From an uncultured Acidimicrobiales bacterium (lineage in GTDB: Bacteria; Actinomycetota; Acidimicrobiia; Acidimicrobiales; SZUA-35): 64,000 nucleotides of DNA. Under the pieces are notes generated by a model, which saw nothing but the letters and a program-made list of their open reading frames with translations, made no database searches and was not told the DNA's origin. Numbering within the stretch: position 1 is the stretch's first letter; each line of letters begins with the position of its first letter. The DNA lies in NCBI GenBank assembly GCA_938002965.1, contig CALKZY010000003.1:42432-106431 (forward strand), written 5' to 3'. This document shows, in pieces, positions 46,922 to 56,443 of this stretch. The position numbers and the translations under genes are program-made.

Positions 46922-48274
46922 ATGGACGCCAGAACTGACCAACGAACGGGCCGCACGGTCGAACTGCTACAAACTCTCATCCAGAACGCCTGTGTCAACC
47001 ACGGGACCGAGGAGTCGGGCGAAGAGGTGCGCAATGTCGAAACCTTGAAGTCGGTCCTCGACGCCGTTTCCGCTCCCTACGAGACCTACGAAGCAGCGCC
47101 GGGTCGCGTGTCGCTGGTGTCTCGTATTGAAGGCTCTGATCCCGACGCTCCATCGCTTTGTTTGATGGGTCACACTGACGTCGTACCGGTAGAAGAGTCG
47201 GGTTGGGAGCGCGACCCGTTCGGCGGCGAACTGGTGGACGGCGAAGTGTGGGGCCGTGGTGCGGTTGACATGTTGAACATCACGTCTTCGATGGCGGTGG
47301 CCTACGCCGAGATCGTGGCTTCCGGTAGGAAGCCGAAAGGCGATCTGATCTTCTTCGCCGTAGCCGACGAGGAAGCAGGCTCGGTCTACGGCGCCCAGTG
47401 GATGGCTGACAACCACCGCGACGCCATGTACGCAGACTACGTCCTCACCGAAAATGGTGGTCTGCACGGCGCCGGGTCCGAGCCGAGCATCCGGATGAAT
47501 ATCGGCGAGAAAGGGGTGGCCTGGCGTCGGATTAAGGTGCACGGCCAGCCGGGCCACGGCTCCATGCCGTTTCGTGCCGACAACGCGCTGATCAAAGCGG
47601 CCGGCGTGGTCGATCGGTTGGCCCAATACAGCCCCCCGGCCCGGCTGACCGAGTTGTGGCCGTCGGTGGTGGAGTCACTCGACGTAGACGATGCCACCAA
47701 AGATCTGATGCGCGACCCTGCCGCCGTCGACGAAATCCTCGCTGCCATTCCCAACGCCGGCTCGGCGTCGTTCCTGCATGCCTGTTCCCACACGACGCTG
47801 TCACCAAACCTGGTCGACGGCGGGCAAATGAAGACCAACGTGATTCCCGGAGCTGTTGAGCTGCACGTCGACATGCGCACCTTGCCTGGCGAGACCTCCG
47901 ACGACGTCGACGCCCACCTTCGGGAGGCGCTGGGGGAGGAGCTGTACCAGTCGGTTGAGATCGAACCGATCATCACCAACGAGTCGTCGATGTCGCGCAT
48001 AGACACTCCGTTGTGGGATTCTTTGGCCCGCTCGGTGTCGAAGCACTTTCCCGGCTCCACCATGGCACCGGCAATGACCGTGGGCTTCACCGATGCTCGG
48101 GTGTACCGGGACCTTGGGGCAGTGGCCTACGGCGCCGGGTTGTTCAGCCCTGAAATCGACCCGGGAGATTTCGCTCGCCGATTCCATGGACACAACGAAC
48201 GAATTGACGTGGAGTCGTTGCGGCTCACCACAGAGCTGTGGCTCGACGTGGTAGCCGACATGCTGGGCGGCTGA
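46922..48274 (+). CDS. M20-family metallopeptidase/deacylase (ArgE/DapE-like)
   Basis: A 450-residue M20 enzyme. SLCLMGHTDVVPVEESGW contains the first metal His and Asp, DGEVWGRGAVDM the bridging Asp, FFAVADEEAGS the catalytic Glu pair, and FHGHNERIDVESL near the C-terminus the final metal His. An insertion dimerisation domain starts near RIKVHGQPGHGSMP. It would hydrolyse an N-acyl amino acid or peptide with two zinc ions. It is divergent from the MerR gene, 119 bp apart, and could be a target of it, although the operator faces the MerR gene. Confidence 0.86.
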   Translation: MDARTDQRTGRTVELLQTLIQNACVNHGTEESGEEVRNVETLKSVLDAVSAPYETYEAAPGRVSLVSRIEGSDPDAPSLCLMGHTDVVPVEESGWERDPFGGELVDGEVWGRGAVDMLNITSSMAVAYAEIVASGRKPKGDLIFFAVADEEAGSVYGAQWMADNHRDAMYADYVLTENGGLHGAGSEPSIRMNIGEKGVAWRRIKVHGQPGHGSMPFRADNALIKAAGVVDRLAQYSPPARLTELWPSVVESLDVDDATKDLMRDPAAVDEILAAIPNAGSASFLHACSHTTLSPNLVDGGQMKTNVIPGAVELHVDMRTLPGETSDDVDAHLREALGEELYQSVEIEPIITNESSMSRIDTPLWDSLARSVSKHFPGSTMAPAMTVGFTDARVYRDLGAVAYGAGLFSPEIDPGDFARRFHGHNERIDVESLRLTTELWLDVVADMLGG

Positions 48275-48289
48275 CGCTAGATCCCGGCC

Positions 48290-48979
48290 TCAGCTAAGAA
48301 TGACGGCGTCGTGGGCGGTGGCCTGAAAGTCAACCGAGCGTCGGCCAACCCGCCATCGTTCGGTTCGGGTCAGGTACAGCTCGTAGCCGGCGCCCATGGT
48401 GCCAATCATGGCGCCGCGGTTGTCGCTCTGCACGAAGGCAATGGCGTATCGAACGTCTTCGTGCGATGTCTTGCCGACCACTTCGCTCATCATGGCCAGC
48501 GCTTGAGACATGACATTGCGCTTGCGGTAGGCCGGGGGAACCCAGGCACCCTCCACCAGCGCGCTGTCACCGTTGAGGTCGGGGAACAGTGGCCCCCAGT
48601 AGTCACGAACCTTCTCGCTTTGATGAGGCGGAATGAACCACTGGAGATACGCCGGGTCACCGTCGTCGGCTACGGCCACGTGGCCGCCTTCGAAGCCGGC
48701 CTCCCAGATCGCCCGTCGTCGCTCAAGCAGAGCTCGGTTGCGATCGTTCAGGCCGTCAAGGTCGAAGACCTTCGGGGCGATGGTTTCATCGAGCGGTATC
48801 ACATGCAGCGGCACCTCGGACGGCGACGGGGAGCCGTAGGTTTGGGTGAACTCGTGGCGGAACCCGTAGGACACCGTTTCCGATTTCACCCACCCCTTCA
48901 CATCATCGGCTGCGCCAGACAGGTCACCGCGACCCACCTGCTGCGCCAAAACCCCAACGCGTTCCACCACTCGACTCAT
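48290..48979 (-). CDS. Probable GNAT-fold acetyltransferase
   Basis: A 229-residue protein. The middle, AWVPPAYRKRNVMSQALAMM, resembles the acetyl-CoA-binding R/Q-x-x-G/N-x-G/A loop, and FVQSDNRGAMIGTMGAGYEL matches the NxxA...GF region of GNAT enzymes. The first 60 residues have no clear match. The ATG at 48979 is chosen because the longer frame upstream has no family-like sequence. Substrate unknown. The stop lies 15 bp from that of the M20 gene on the other strand. Confidence 0.65.
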   Translation of the reverse strand: MSRVVERVGVLAQQVGRGDLSGAADDVKGWVKSETVSYGFRHEFTQTYGSPSPSEVPLHVIPLDETIAPKVFDLDGLNDRNRALLERRRAIWEAGFEGGHVAVADDGDPAYLQWFIPPHQSEKVRDYWGPLFPDLNGDSALVEGAWVPPAYRKRNVMSQALAMMSEVVGKTSHEDVRYAIAFVQSDNRGAMIGTMGAGYELYLTRTERWRVGRRSVDFQATAHDAVILS

Positions 48980-49104
48980 CGCTGCCACCTCGCACCGTTC
49001 GTAGTGCCCAAAGTTCGTCACACAGGGGGTGCCCTGCGCTATGGGTACTACCGAATGCCAGCCGGAAAAGGTTTCGCAGAGGATGTGAGCCGGTTCGGCA
49101 GCAG

Positions 49105-50115
49105 CTATTCGTAGTGCGAGATTTCCTGCTGCCCAGCCCGCATTTCGGTCACGGCCTGGTTGACGTCGGCCACCGCCGCTTCCAGCTGTGCGGCGACCGA
49201 TTCCATGTCGCTGTTGAAATCGAGCTGGTCGATTAGATGGGTTAGGCGGCCACGAGCCCGCCACGCCGCGAACTTGGCCCACTCGGTCCACAACGTTTCG
49301 TGGTCATCAACCACGATCAGATCCTTCGTCCGGCTCTGTTCGTCCTTATTGGGGTCAATTGATACGTAGCCGTTGACCATGGTGATCCGCTCGGCTTGCT
49401 CGGTCATCGGGGCGCCGCGATGCACCACCATGTCGCCGTGTAGAGCTACTACATAGCCCGGCCCGAGAGCGGGGGCGACCACTCGGTCGATTGGTGGCCG
49501 CTGGCCTGCGGCCGCCAGTTCGGCAGCTTCATATTTGGTTCCGGTGAAGACTTCGAACCCACCGCCGGGGGTGTTGGCCAGGTCGGTAACCGCCATGACG
49601 TAATCTAAGGGGAGCGTGTCATGGTGCCATTTGTCGACCGCGGTGCGGATTGTTGTTGGCTCGTAGTTGAGGTGGCCGAGATGCACCGGCATCGGGTGGG
49701 GGGCGATGTCGATCCCGTAGATCTTGGCCAGGTGATCGTTGACCTCGGGGCTGATGCACAGGTCTCGCAGCCATCTTGAGCGGTAGCAGCCACCCCTGGT
49801 CATTCGTTCGATGCGGTCTCCGGCAGGACGGTGATACTGCTTGAGTCGTCGGGCCACCGCCAGCATGGTCTCGGCACCTTCGTCGGACAACACCCGGAAC
49901 GGCGACGAAACGGCGATGGGGGTGGCCTTGTCAGCGATATCGGCATCGCTGTAGCCCAGGTCTTTGAGCGTCGTGATTTCCGCCGGTTCCTGCAGAGCCA
50001 GATGCCGCTCGGGGTCGAAAGTCGGCTCATCGTCGAACCATTCGTAGCCGGTGGGCAGGGCCTCTGGAAACGGCACCGCCGCCGGTGTGTTGCGTGACAG
50101 AGTCGTGTCGGACAT
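49105..50115 (-). CDS. Probable Fe(II)/2-oxoglutarate-dependent dioxygenase-like protein
   Basis: A 336-residue protein. A double-stranded beta-helix iron site can be proposed: KWHHDTLPLDYVMAV (HxD, near residue 167) and VALHGDMVVHRGAPM (distal His near residue 242), followed by ITMVNGYVS as the last strand. This arrangement resembles phytanoyl-CoA hydroxylase-like oxygenases. The first 120 residues are more variable (PFRVLSDEGAETMLAVARRL is also phytanoyl-hydroxylase-like). The substrate is unknown. The ATG at 50115 is preferred over the upstream open frame. The last 40 residues form a possible coiled coil. Confidence 0.6.
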   Translation of the reverse strand: MSDTTLSRNTPAAVPFPEALPTGYEWFDDEPTFDPERHLALQEPAEITTLKDLGYSDADIADKATPIAVSSPFRVLSDEGAETMLAVARRLKQYHRPAGDRIERMTRGGCYRSRWLRDLCISPEVNDHLAKIYGIDIAPHPMPVHLGHLNYEPTTIRTAVDKWHHDTLPLDYVMAVTDLANTPGGGFEVFTGTKYEAAELAAAGQRPPIDRVVAPALGPGYVVALHGDMVVHRGAPMTEQAERITMVNGYVSIDPNKDEQSRTKDLIVVDDHETLWTEWAKFAAWRARGRLTHLIDQLDFNSDMESVAAQLEAAVADVNQAVTEMRAGQQEISHYE

Positions 50116-50160
50116 GCCATCAGCGTGCCAGAGCGAGGCCGGGGAGGGCAAGCCTACTTG

Positions 50161-51309
50161 TTAGCCCTCTGCCTGAATTAGTCGGTGGATGATCTCAGCG
50201 AGTAGCTTCTGCTGCGCCTGCCGATCGCCGCCGCAGTCATAGACGGCAACGGCGTACTCGCGCTCTAACTCTTGGACCCGCCGCAGCGCCGAGTAGTACT
50301 CAGGGCTGTCTGGAATCAGCAGACTGAGGTTGTCGTCGTCCTCAACGCTGGAAGGTATCTCGTTGGAAGGTATCTCGTTGGAAGGTATGACCCGCTCTGC
50401 TTCAAGTTCATCTAGAAACATCGGGGCGACGGCGTCGAACCCGGGGAACGGCTGATAGCCGAGTTCGGAGACGCATTCGCTGAGAGACTGTTCGTAGTCC
50501 ACCCAGGCCCGGTCGGCGAGTGAACGTTGTCGCAAGTCTTCTGAAATGTCGGCAGGCTGTTCGTACACCGATGGCGTCTGGGGAACAGCACGCTCCGCCT
50601 CGGCGTAACACCCTGGGGCGGTGGCCGGATCGTAGTCTTCCACCGCGCCGCCCTCGTCGGGCGGCGGGCCGGCTAGGGCGACTTGATAGTCGTAGGCGAC
50701 CTGTTCGGAGAGTGATGCTAAATACTGTTCGTTTGGGGCTTCATCGAAATCTCTGACGTTGAGAAACTCTCCTCGGTAGCCGTGTACCCCGTCTGGGAGT
50801 TGTCCGTTATCAAACACGATGAATGTTGATATGCCGAAACCGAAGTGCTCCGTCCATTCCCGCGTGCCACCGTCAAATTCGGGGTCGGTACCTGGAGCCC
50901 TCTGTTGATCGGCCGGTTCCGGGAAGTAGTCGAACCCTTGAGCGATCATGCATGCGGCCACAGCCTCTTCGACTTGGGCTATGCGATGCCGGTCGCGCTC
51001 GACCTCGGCCACAGCGGTGTCGTTGTCATGGGTTCCCCACACGAGACGCTGTTCGATGATGACGGCGCGCAGATAGTTGTCTTGTTCTTCGGAGTCGAGC
51101 GCCAGGTAGCGGGCACGGTTCGACGACGGCAGATCGTCGTCCGCGACTGATGCCTCAGCCGCAGCATCGGACTTGGGCTCGGCGGTTGTTTCGTCAGCAC
51201 TCGGCTGGGATGGGATCCCCGCCGCGCACCCGCTGACCAGGGTCAGAGTTGCTGCCGTAGCAACAGCCACTCTGACCCCACGCTTGAACAGTCTGATTGC
51301 TAGACCCAA
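50161..51309 (-). CDS. Hypothetical lipoprotein
   Basis: A protein of about 382 residues. A basic N-terminus (RLFKRGVRVAV) and hydrophobic stretch end in a LVSGC lipobox, so it should be lipid-anchored outside the membrane. The mature part starts with a flexible Ala/Glu/Asp/Ser-rich stretch, then acidic, Tyr-rich helical sequence with several Cys (VAACMIAQGFDYF; GCYAEAERAV; SECVSELGYQPF) reminiscent of secreted actinobacterial proteins of unknown function. A 15-nt in-frame repeat (NEIPS) lies near residue 330. The start is uncertain: TTG 51309, preceded by AAGG, overlaps the previous gene by 10 nt. Confidence 0.6.
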   Translation of the reverse strand: MGLAIRLFKRGVRVAVATAATLTLVSGCAAGIPSQPSADETTAEPKSDAAAEASVADDDLPSSNRARYLALDSEEQDNYLRAVIIEQRLVWGTHDNDTAVAEVERDRHRIAQVEEAVAACMIAQGFDYFPEPADQQRAPGTDPEFDGGTREWTEHFGFGISTFIVFDNGQLPDGVHGYRGEFLNVRDFDEAPNEQYLASLSEQVAYDYQVALAGPPPDEGGAVEDYDPATAPGCYAEAERAVPQTPSVYEQPADISEDLRQRSLADRAWVDYEQSLSECVSELGYQPFPGFDAVAPMFLDELEAERVIPSNEIPSNEIPSSVEDDDNLSLLIPDSPEYYSALRRVQELEREYAVAVYDCGGDRQAQQKLLAEIIHRLIQAEG

Positions 51310-51647
51310 TTTGCCTTGAACTTGCACTGCCAGTGACCGGTAATGCAGCCGTAGCCGAGGCCGATGGAAGTGTTGTCGAGAGTGTCGTGCCACTTCCACT
51401 GTTTCGAGCCGCATGACCTTGGACCCTCACGCCATGCCTGGCCGTCCCAGACGGCGGCGTAGGTACAGTGCCCGTCCGAAACGTTGTCGTCAGCGCTGGC
51501 CCACACCCCGGTGGCCGTCTTGCTGAACGAATGCGTACCCCCGTAGTTTGAGGAAATGTGAGCGTCGGCGGCCCCAGCCATGAGCACCGTCAGTCCAAAG
51601 AGGACGGCTACGGCAATTTGGCTTGACCGTTTGACTATGGAACCCAT
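51300..51647 (-). CDS. Small secreted protein of unknown function
   Basis: A 115-residue exported protein. Residues 8-29 form a signal peptide (IAVAVLFGLTVLMAGAADAH). The mature part of about 85 residues has four Cys (near SDGHCTYA, GPRSCGSK, GYGCITG and HWQCKF), likely two disulfide bonds, and many Trp, Gly and Ser. It resembles small secreted actinobacterial proteins but no family is recognised. The next gene, a lipoprotein, overlaps or abuts its end, so the two may be one unit of exported proteins. Confidence 0.65.
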   Translation of the reverse strand: MGSIVKRSSQIAVAVLFGLTVLMAGAADAHISSNYGGTHSFSKTATGVWASADDNVSDGHCTYAAVWDGQAWREGPRSCGSKQWKWHDTLDNTSIGLGYGCITGHWQCKFKANWV

Positions 51648-51739
51648 TTTGAGCCTCCAACCAATAAGGCCCGCTCGATAAGTATTCTATTTCGAAGTGT
51701 TTAGTGTCAAGGAGAAATCGCCGAACCTGATCTGCGCTT

Positions 51740-52420
51740 ATGATCGATGGTGTGGAGCCAGCAGACCATGTGGAACGTTCTCGGGCCGTTTACGGCCAGT
51801 CGGCCGAGCTGTACGTCAAGGTGATTGGGACCGAGGTGTCGACCAGGTTTGAGGCGGCGGAGGATCGAGCAGCGCTGGAGGCCTTCGCCGAACTGGCCGT
51901 CGAACAACACGGCCGGGTGCTCGACGCCGGTTGCGGTCCGGGACGGATCACCCGACACCTGGCCGACCGCCACCTTGATGTTGTCGGGGTCGATATTGCC
52001 CCCGGGATGATCGAACAGGCTCGCATGGCGCACCCCGACCTTGAGTTTCATGTGGCCAACTTGACGTCGCTGCCGTTCGACGCTGACAGCTTCGCCGCTG
52101 TCTCGGCCTGGTATTCGATTATCACGACCCCACCCGACCACCTCCCCACAGTGTGGGCCGAACTCCGTCGTGTCGTACGGGCCGGTGGACCAGTTCTGCT
52201 GGGGTTTCAGTCAGGTCACGGCGAGCGAGCTGACCGACCAAACGCCTACGGAACCCCTATTGACCTGACCCTGTTCCGTCACGATGTCGACGTTGTCTGC
52301 CAGGGCCTGAAGGACGCTTTGTTTCATGTCCGATCAGTCACGAAACGGTCGCCGGTCGGGTCTGACGAAACCACCGGGCAGGCATTCGTCATTGCCGTTG
52401 CCGCCGACATTGCCCACTGA
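51740..52420 (+). CDS. Class I SAM-dependent methyltransferase
   Basis: A 226-residue methyltransferase of the Methyltransf_11/25 group: VLDAGCGPGRITRHLAD (motif I near residue 53), VVGVDIAPGMIEQAR (motif post I), NLTSLPFDADSFAAVSAWYS (motif II) and LRRVVRAGGPVLLGF (motif III). It would methylate a small molecule; the substrate is unknown. The 3' end lies in a 13-nt tandem repeat, so the last few residues (AADIAH) may have been altered by repeat changes. Confidence 0.85.
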   Translation: MIDGVEPADHVERSRAVYGQSAELYVKVIGTEVSTRFEAAEDRAALEAFAELAVEQHGRVLDAGCGPGRITRHLADRHLDVVGVDIAPGMIEQARMAHPDLEFHVANLTSLPFDADSFAAVSAWYSIITTPPDHLPTVWAELRRVVRAGGPVLLGFQSGHGERADRPNAYGTPIDLTLFRHDVDVVCQGLKDALFHVRSVTKRSPVGSDETTGQAFVIAVAADIAH

Positions 52421-52457
52421 CGTTGCCCCCTGACATTGCCCCCTGACATAGCCACAG
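52406..52457. repeat. 13-nt tandem repeat, about four imperfect copies
   Basis: Units of the form GACATTGCCCCCT repeat at 52406, 52419, 52432 and, more degenerate, 52445. They span the stop codon of the methyltransferase gene and the gap before the oxygenase gene. The 13-nt period is not a multiple of 3, so the copies cannot all be coding. Confidence 0.8.
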
Positions 52458-52468
52458 AGGAGGAGTGA

Positions 52469-53497
52469 ATGGTCGACATACCCACCATTGATCTGACGCC
52501 TATTCGACGGGACCCGGCGTCTGTAGCTGCGGCCAGCGTGGCCGGACAACTGCGTGAGGCGTGTCATGGGCCGGGCTTCGCTTATCTGACGGGCCACGAC
52601 GTTGACCCTGATGTAGAGAAAGAATTGTGGGCAGTCAGTCGGGCGTTTTTCGACTTGCCTGATGACGAGCGGCAGGCGCTGGCCATTGGCAACTCACCAG
52701 CATTTCGGGGCTACACCATCTTGGGCGATGAGCGAACCGGCGGCGTCTCCGACTGGCGCGATCAACTCGACCTGGGCCCCGAGCAGGCCGCGCCAGCGCC
52801 CGATGCCCAGCCGCCATGGCTGCGACTTCGAGGCCCGAATCAGTGGCCAACTTCGCTGCCTCGAATGCAGGCGACGGTCACGACCTGGATGGACCAGATG
52901 GAAGTACTGGGGTTGACTGCGCTGCGGGCATTGGCCATCGGATTGGGTCAGCCGTCGGACCGCTTCGACCACGGGTTCGAGCCCAACTCTGATGCTCATG
53001 TCAAGATTATTCGCTACCCGTCTCCCCACGGTGACACCGACACCGGTCAAGGCGTCGGGCTTCACCATGACTCGGGCCTGTTGACGTTCATTCTTCAAGA
53101 CGACGTTGGAGGTCTACAGGTTCAGCTTGGCGATCGGTTGGTTGACGTCGAGCCCATCGACGGCGCCTACGTGATGAACTTGGGGGAGATGTTGCAAACG
53201 GCGACCTCGGGTTACCTCCGGGCGACACCTCATCGAGTTCAAAGCCCACCGGCCGGACGGCAGCGCCTATCCATCGCCTACTTCTTCAACCCCCGCTTCG
53301 AGAGCCGCTTTGACCCGGTGTCGTTGCCGCCGAAATTGGCAGCGGAAGCACCGGGAGCCGGCCAGGGCATGTTCGATGACCCGGTGTACACCTTGTTCGG
53401 TGAGAACAACCTCAAGATCCGGTTGCGGTCTCACCCCGATGTTGCGACCCGACACTACACCGACGTTGCCAATCGGCCAGGTCAATTCGGAGACTGA
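52469..53497 (+). CDS. Isopenicillin N synthase-like 2-oxoglutarate/Fe(II) oxygenase
   Basis: A 342-residue protein with the DIOX_N domain (IPTIDLTPIRRDP...ACHGPGFAYLTGHDV) and the 2OG-Fe(II) oxygenase domain: GVGLHHDSGLLTFILQD (HxD iron ligands near residues 200-202), ATPHRVQSP (distal His) and RLSIAYFFNP (RxS 2-oxoglutarate-binding motif). The iron and cosubstrate residues are all present, so it should be active. The exact substrate is unknown. The ATG at 52469 has a very strong ribosome-binding site, AGGAGG, 6 nt upstream. Confidence 0.88.
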   Translation: MVDIPTIDLTPIRRDPASVAAASVAGQLREACHGPGFAYLTGHDVDPDVEKELWAVSRAFFDLPDDERQALAIGNSPAFRGYTILGDERTGGVSDWRDQLDLGPEQAAPAPDAQPPWLRLRGPNQWPTSLPRMQATVTTWMDQMEVLGLTALRALAIGLGQPSDRFDHGFEPNSDAHVKIIRYPSPHGDTDTGQGVGLHHDSGLLTFILQDDVGGLQVQLGDRLVDVEPIDGAYVMNLGEMLQTATSGYLRATPHRVQSPPAGRQRLSIAYFFNPRFESRFDPVSLPPKLAAEAPGAGQGMFDDPVYTLFGENNLKIRLRSHPDVATRHYTDVANRPGQFGD

Positions 53498-53522
53498 GCA
53501 ACGGCTGTGATTAGCTGTGTCC

Positions 53523-54754
53523 ATGGCAGACTCAGCGACAGATATTGGGACGGGCACGGCGGAACAGATCAAGGCCAGGGTCAAGGCCCGGGTTGACGCT
53601 GCCAACGCCGAGCTAACCGAGCTCTCCCACGACATCTGGGCCCACCCTGAGTTGGCGTTTGAAGAACATCACGCGGCCGAGGCCTGTGCCAAGGTTCTGG
53701 GCAACGCCGGATTCAACGTCACCTTGGGCGTAGGTGACCTGCCAACGGCGTTTACGGCCGAGTACGGCTCCGGCTCGTTGACCGTGGGCATTTGCTCTGA
53801 GCTTGATGCATTGCCCGGTGTCGGCCACGCCTGCGGACACAACATGATCGCCGCTTCGGGAGTCGGCGCCGGAATCGGCTTGACTGAGGTAGCCGACGAA
53901 CTCGATCTGACCATCCGAGTGGTCGGAACACCGGCTGAAGAAGGCGGCGGAGGCAAGATCATCCTGTTGGAGCGCGGTATCTTCGACGGCGTCCACTTTT
54001 CGATGATGGTTCATCCTTCGCCGACCGAACGGGCCGAATTCAACACGTTGGCCACGACATCATTTGAGTACCACTTCAGCGGTCATCCGGCTCACGCCAG
54101 CGCGGCGCCGGAAAAGGGCATCAACGCTGCTGATGCCATCACCATCGCCCAGGTGGCAATCGCTTTGCTCCGCCAACAGCTTCCACCAGGCGATCAGGTT
54201 CACGGCATCGTTCTCGACGGCGGTGACGCCACCAACATCATTCCCCATCGCACAGCGGCCAGTTCCAGGTCCGGTCTCCGAACATCGCCCGACTCCAAGA
54301 TCTGGTGCCACGGGTCCATGCCTGTTTCGAAGCGGGGGCGTTGGCCACCGGTGCCACCTTAACCATTGAGCCCACCCGAATCCCTTATACCGAGTTCGAG
54401 GCTGACGTCACGCTAACCACCATGTACAAGGCCAACGGCGAAACGCTGGAACGGACGTTCGCTGAACCCAGCCCGGGCGGTGGAGGGTCGACCGACATGG
54501 CCAACCTGTCACTGCTGATGCCGACCATCCACCCCATGCTCGGACTTACCGCTGGTGATGCCGTCAACCACCAGGTGGAGTTCGCCGAGTTGTGCCGAAC
54601 AGATGAGGCCGATCAGGCGCTGCTGGATGGAGCGGTTGCCATGGCCTGGACCACCGTGGACGCCGCTCTCGATTCCGCCACCAGGCAGCGCCTCCTCGAC
54701 GGCGACACCGACTACGGACAGCGCCAAAACTATCCCTGGACGCTCGACCTTTAG
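53523..54754 (+). pseudogene. M20D amidohydrolase (AbgB/hippurate hydrolase-like) with a 1-nt frameshift
   Basis: The product is an M20D peptidase-like aminoacylase: HDIWAHPELAFEEHHAAE, GICSELDALPGVGHACGHN (metal Cys/His set), GTPAEEGGGGKIILLE and the HPSPTERAEF region. Near 54257 the frame shifts: TNIIPHRT is followed in another frame by SGQFQVRSPNIARLQDLVPR and the rest of the enzyme, including the C-terminal GGGGSTDMAN metal region. One missing base explains this. The first part alone would end at 54362 with about 35 non-family residues. The ATG at 53523 is preferred to a GTG 6 nt upstream. Confidence 0.78.
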
Positions 54755-54758
54755 CGAC

Positions 54759-55028
54759 TCACTCTGGGTCTTTGCCGCCCCGAAGTCGGCGAAGAATGTC
54801 CGATGATCTTTGCAGATCGTCGCGGGTCACCAGTAGTTGAATTCGATCAAGCCCGATGGCGGCGTCGTAGGTGGGAATCTGGCGGACGGCGATTCCACCG
54901 TCAACCAGAACCTGATCGATCATGGGCAGCTCGTACGGTGCCACGATGTCCAGCTCGATGTACTCGTCTCCGTCAACGTCTACCGTCACTTCGTTGCCGA
55001 AGCGATTCAGCCAGTCAAGGAATCCCAT
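54759..55028 (-). CDS. Small DUF2007-like protein
   Basis: An 89-residue protein. IVAPYELPMIDQVLVDGGIAV and RIQLLVTRDDLQRSSDILRRL resemble the alpha-beta pattern of DUF2007 (putative signal-transducing) proteins, where a short ferredoxin-like fold ends in LLVxxxDLxxAxxIL. The role is unknown. It begins 4 bp after the stop of the ketopantoate-reductase-like gene and is probably part of the operon 56234 to 54759. Confidence 0.55.
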   Translation of the reverse strand: MGFLDWLNRFGNEVTVDVDGDEYIELDIVAPYELPMIDQVLVDGGIAVRQIPTYDAAIGLDRIQLLVTRDDLQRSSDILRRLRGGKDPE

Positions 55029-55032
55029 CGTC

Positions 55033-55962
55033 TTAGGCCTGCCGTTCTGAATGGTTGACGTTTGATGCGGCCAGCAGGTCATGCACGATGCGAGTTGTCG
55101 GAACATCGATGCCGTGTTTGTCTGCTTGGCGCAGAACAGCACCGTGGATGGCGTCGTGCTCGGTTGGTCGGCCACCCTCAATGTCTTGCAGCATCGATGT
55201 TCGTCCCTCACCCCCTGGGCGCGACATCCCATCAACTAGCCCTGCTACCCGGGACATGTCAAGATCGGCACCGGCGGCGAGGCCTACGGTCCAGCATTCG
55301 GTAATGAGCTGGGTGGCGAGAGCGGCAACCCCAGCGTCGGCCATGACAGTCATCGGTCGACCGGTTAGGGCGGTGAGTCCGTTGGCCGCTGAGTTGATAG
55401 CCAGCTTCACCCAGGCCGAAACTTCGGCTCCATCTGACAGTTCGACCGTCAGTGGTGCGCCTTCCATCAACCGGCGTGCCCGGTCGCCGGCGGGATTGTC
55501 GGCGACAATGAGTCGAGAGTGGCGGCCGTGGCGAACATGGCCGGGAGCGATCAGCTCAGCCCCGCAGTAGACAACGCTGGGCAGCACGGTGGCGTCACCC
55601 ACCAACGGGCCGAGGCGGTCCTGGCCCTCGATGCCATTCTGCATGACAACCACTAACGTGTCGGGACCGCACAGCGGTTCAAACCAGTGTGCGGCCGCCG
55701 CCGTGTGTTGCGCTTTCAAACCGACTAACACGACGTCCGCCGGGGCGTCCCAGCCAATGGCGTCCGGTGAGGTGACGGCGTTGGCCGGGCCGTCGAACGG
55801 AATGTCGTCCGACTCGATCTTGTAGCTGGTGAACGGCCGACGAACACAAGCCACCACGTCGTGTACCGCTGACAGGTGGGCGGCGAAAACTCCGCCGACA
55901 CCACCGACACCGACTACGGCGACCCGTTGGCGGGCGAGCTGGTCGGTTGCGGCCGCCATCAT
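55033..55962 (-). CDS. panE: 2-dehydropantoate 2-reductase-family protein (PanE/ApbA)
   Basis: A 309-residue protein. VAVVGVGGVGGVFAAHLS is the NADP-binding motif (GxGxxG), VLVGLKAQHTAAAA matches the KAxxT region containing the conserved Lys, VVVMQNGIEGQDRL is the family's NG motif, and AWVKLAINSAANGLTALTG holds the catalytic Lys with the N-x-x-x-N-x-L pattern. It would reduce ketopantoate to pantoate for coenzyme A synthesis, though paralogues reduce other 2-keto acids. The start overlaps the stop of the DUF2277 gene (ATGA). Confidence 0.83.
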   Translation of the reverse strand: MMAAATDQLARQRVAVVGVGGVGGVFAAHLSAVHDVVACVRRPFTSYKIESDDIPFDGPANAVTSPDAIGWDAPADVVLVGLKAQHTAAAAHWFEPLCGPDTLVVVMQNGIEGQDRLGPLVGDATVLPSVVYCGAELIAPGHVRHGRHSRLIVADNPAGDRARRLMEGAPLTVELSDGAEVSAWVKLAINSAANGLTALTGRPMTVMADAGVAALATQLITECWTVGLAAGADLDMSRVAGLVDGMSRPGGEGRTSMLQDIEGGRPTEHDAIHGAVLRQADKHGIDVPTTRIVHDLLAASNVNHSERQA

Positions 55963-56234
55963 CGTTGATTGGCGAAACGCTTGGCCGACCGAGCCCGGGC
56001 TTTGGCCGCCTCTTCCTCTCGGTTCTTGGGCGGGGCCTTGGTCACCAACTGCTCCAACAGCTCGCGGGTGGCTTCGGCCACGGAGGCAATCGCTTGGTCG
56101 AATGCTTCGCGGTTCACCTGTGATGGGTCCCGCGATCCGCTCACCTTGCGGACGTATTGAACCGCAGCAGCCTCAATTTCCTCAACGGTGGCTGGGGGCT
56201 GGTAGTTGTGCAGGGTTCGGATGTTGCGGCACAT
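55959..56234 (-). CDS. DUF2277 protein
   Basis: A 91-residue protein that begins MCRNIRTLHNYQPPATVEEI, the signature of DUF2277, and continues with VQYVRKVSGSRDPSQ. The Lys/Arg/Glu-rich C-terminus (PPKNREEEAAKARARSAKRF) is typical. Function is unknown; members are widespread in actinobacteria. The ATG at 56234 is chosen because it gives the family start. It is the first gene of a three-gene set with panE and the small DUF2007-like gene. Confidence 0.85.
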   Translation of the reverse strand: MCRNIRTLHNYQPPATVEEIEAAAVQYVRKVSGSRDPSQVNREAFDQAIASVAEATRELLEQLVTKAPPKNREEEAAKARARSAKRFANQR

Positions 56235-56443
56235 GACTTCCAGACTAGGAGCTTCGGCTAGTGCACGGCGAGACCACGAGTATCGGTTAGCCAATGACGA
56301 GAATGACGAGAATGCCGATCAGGCCGTTGTGCGGTCGCAGAGTGACGTTGTGATGAGAGCAGCGGTCTATTTCGCGGCAATGTTACCAGTAGCCGCCATG
56401 TCCATAGCATAGACAACACCGGCCAGCTGAAGGACTTTCCGAC

